A stretch of 11,343 nt of DNA from an uncultured Acidobacteriota bacterium. GTDB taxonomy: Bacteria; Acidobacteriota; Blastocatellia; RBC074. The stretch lies in assembly GCA_937967285.1 (NCBI GenBank), contig CALBSU010000514.1, forward strand, positions 1 through 11,343. The letters are read 5' to 3'. The position numbers were made by a program, and so were the translations under genes. The notes under the pieces were generated by a model that had not been told where the DNA came from, ran no database searches, and saw nothing but the letters and a program-made list of their open reading frames with translations. Shown in pieces: positions 10,184-11,343 of this stretch; position 1 is the stretch's first letter, and each line of letters opens with the position of its first letter.

Positions 10184-10208
10184 GCGGCGCCCGCGGGCGC
10201 CGCACTCC
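10184..10208 (-). repeat. REP-like palindrome, copy 3 (inverted)
   Basis: Read on the minus strand this is again GGAGT followed by a 9-bp stem, here GCGGCGCCC / GGGCGCCGC around GC. Compared with copies 1 and 2, two arm positions differ (A to C and G to C), and both are matched by the complementary change in the other arm. The stem is therefore conserved while its sequence is not. It ends 4 bp before the oxidoreductase stop codon. Copies 2 and 3 also form a longer outer inverted repeat (GGAGTGCGG at 10150-10158, CCGCACTCC at 10200-10208). Confidence 0.85.
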
Positions 10209-10212
10209 ATCA

Positions 10213-11343
<1,131 letters not shown>

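Overview
The window comes from a moderately GC-rich bacterial chromosome. Almost all of it is dense, minus-strand housekeeping sequence for translation and transcription. An Acidobacteriota-like (or Planctomycetota-like) source is suggested by three things: a Pkn2-type Ser/Thr kinase paired with an ECF-like sigma factor of the PF07638/TIGR02999 type, a Gfo/Idh/MocA oxidoreductase, and the codon and GC style. This is inference; there is no rRNA or other phylogenetic marker beyond the conserved proteins. No stretch longer than 300 bases lacks a gene.

Layout from left to right. At 1-578 (minus) lies the N-terminal part of a Ser/Thr protein kinase cut by the window edge. Back-to-back with it, at 682-1266 (plus), is an ECF-like sigma factor; the 103 bp between them must hold both promoters. 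From 2260 to 1274 (minus) is an NrnA-type DHH/DHHA1 phosphoesterase, convergent with the sigma gene and only 7 bp from it. It is the last gene of a minus-strand run that reads, in transcription order, rimP (7558) - nusA - infB - rbfA - nrnA (1274). The usual extra members ylxR, truB and rpsO are absent. A strong intrinsic terminator sits at 7619-7643, between the upstream ettA gene and rimP, so the rimP-nusA leader is either insulated or attenuated there. ettA (9405-7720) and trmJ (10142-9441) precede it, also on the minus strand. At the right edge (11343-10213) is a Gfo/Idh/MocA-family oxidoreductase lacking its first residues.

Functionally, trmJ (tRNA 2'-O-methylation), ettA (ribosome energy gating), rimP and rbfA (30S maturation), infB (initiation), nusA (elongation, pausing and termination) and nrnA (nanoRNA turnover) form one co-directional expression-machinery block. 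The kinase/sigma pair at its left end looks like a separate signalling unit.

The points most worth a second look are these. (1) The sigma factor lacks the acidic region 2.2 motif of ordinary ECF sigmas and has a Thr there (QPTAL), next to a divergent kinase, which matches the phosphorylation-activated sigma model. (2) Three copies of a 25-bp REP-like palindrome with a GGAG-type head show compensated stem changes. One copy lies just upstream of the start codon of each of trmJ and ettA, where no Shine-Dalgarno sequence is visible. (3) The rimP-nusA leader carries a terminator and a second hairpin, compatible with NusA-responsive control.
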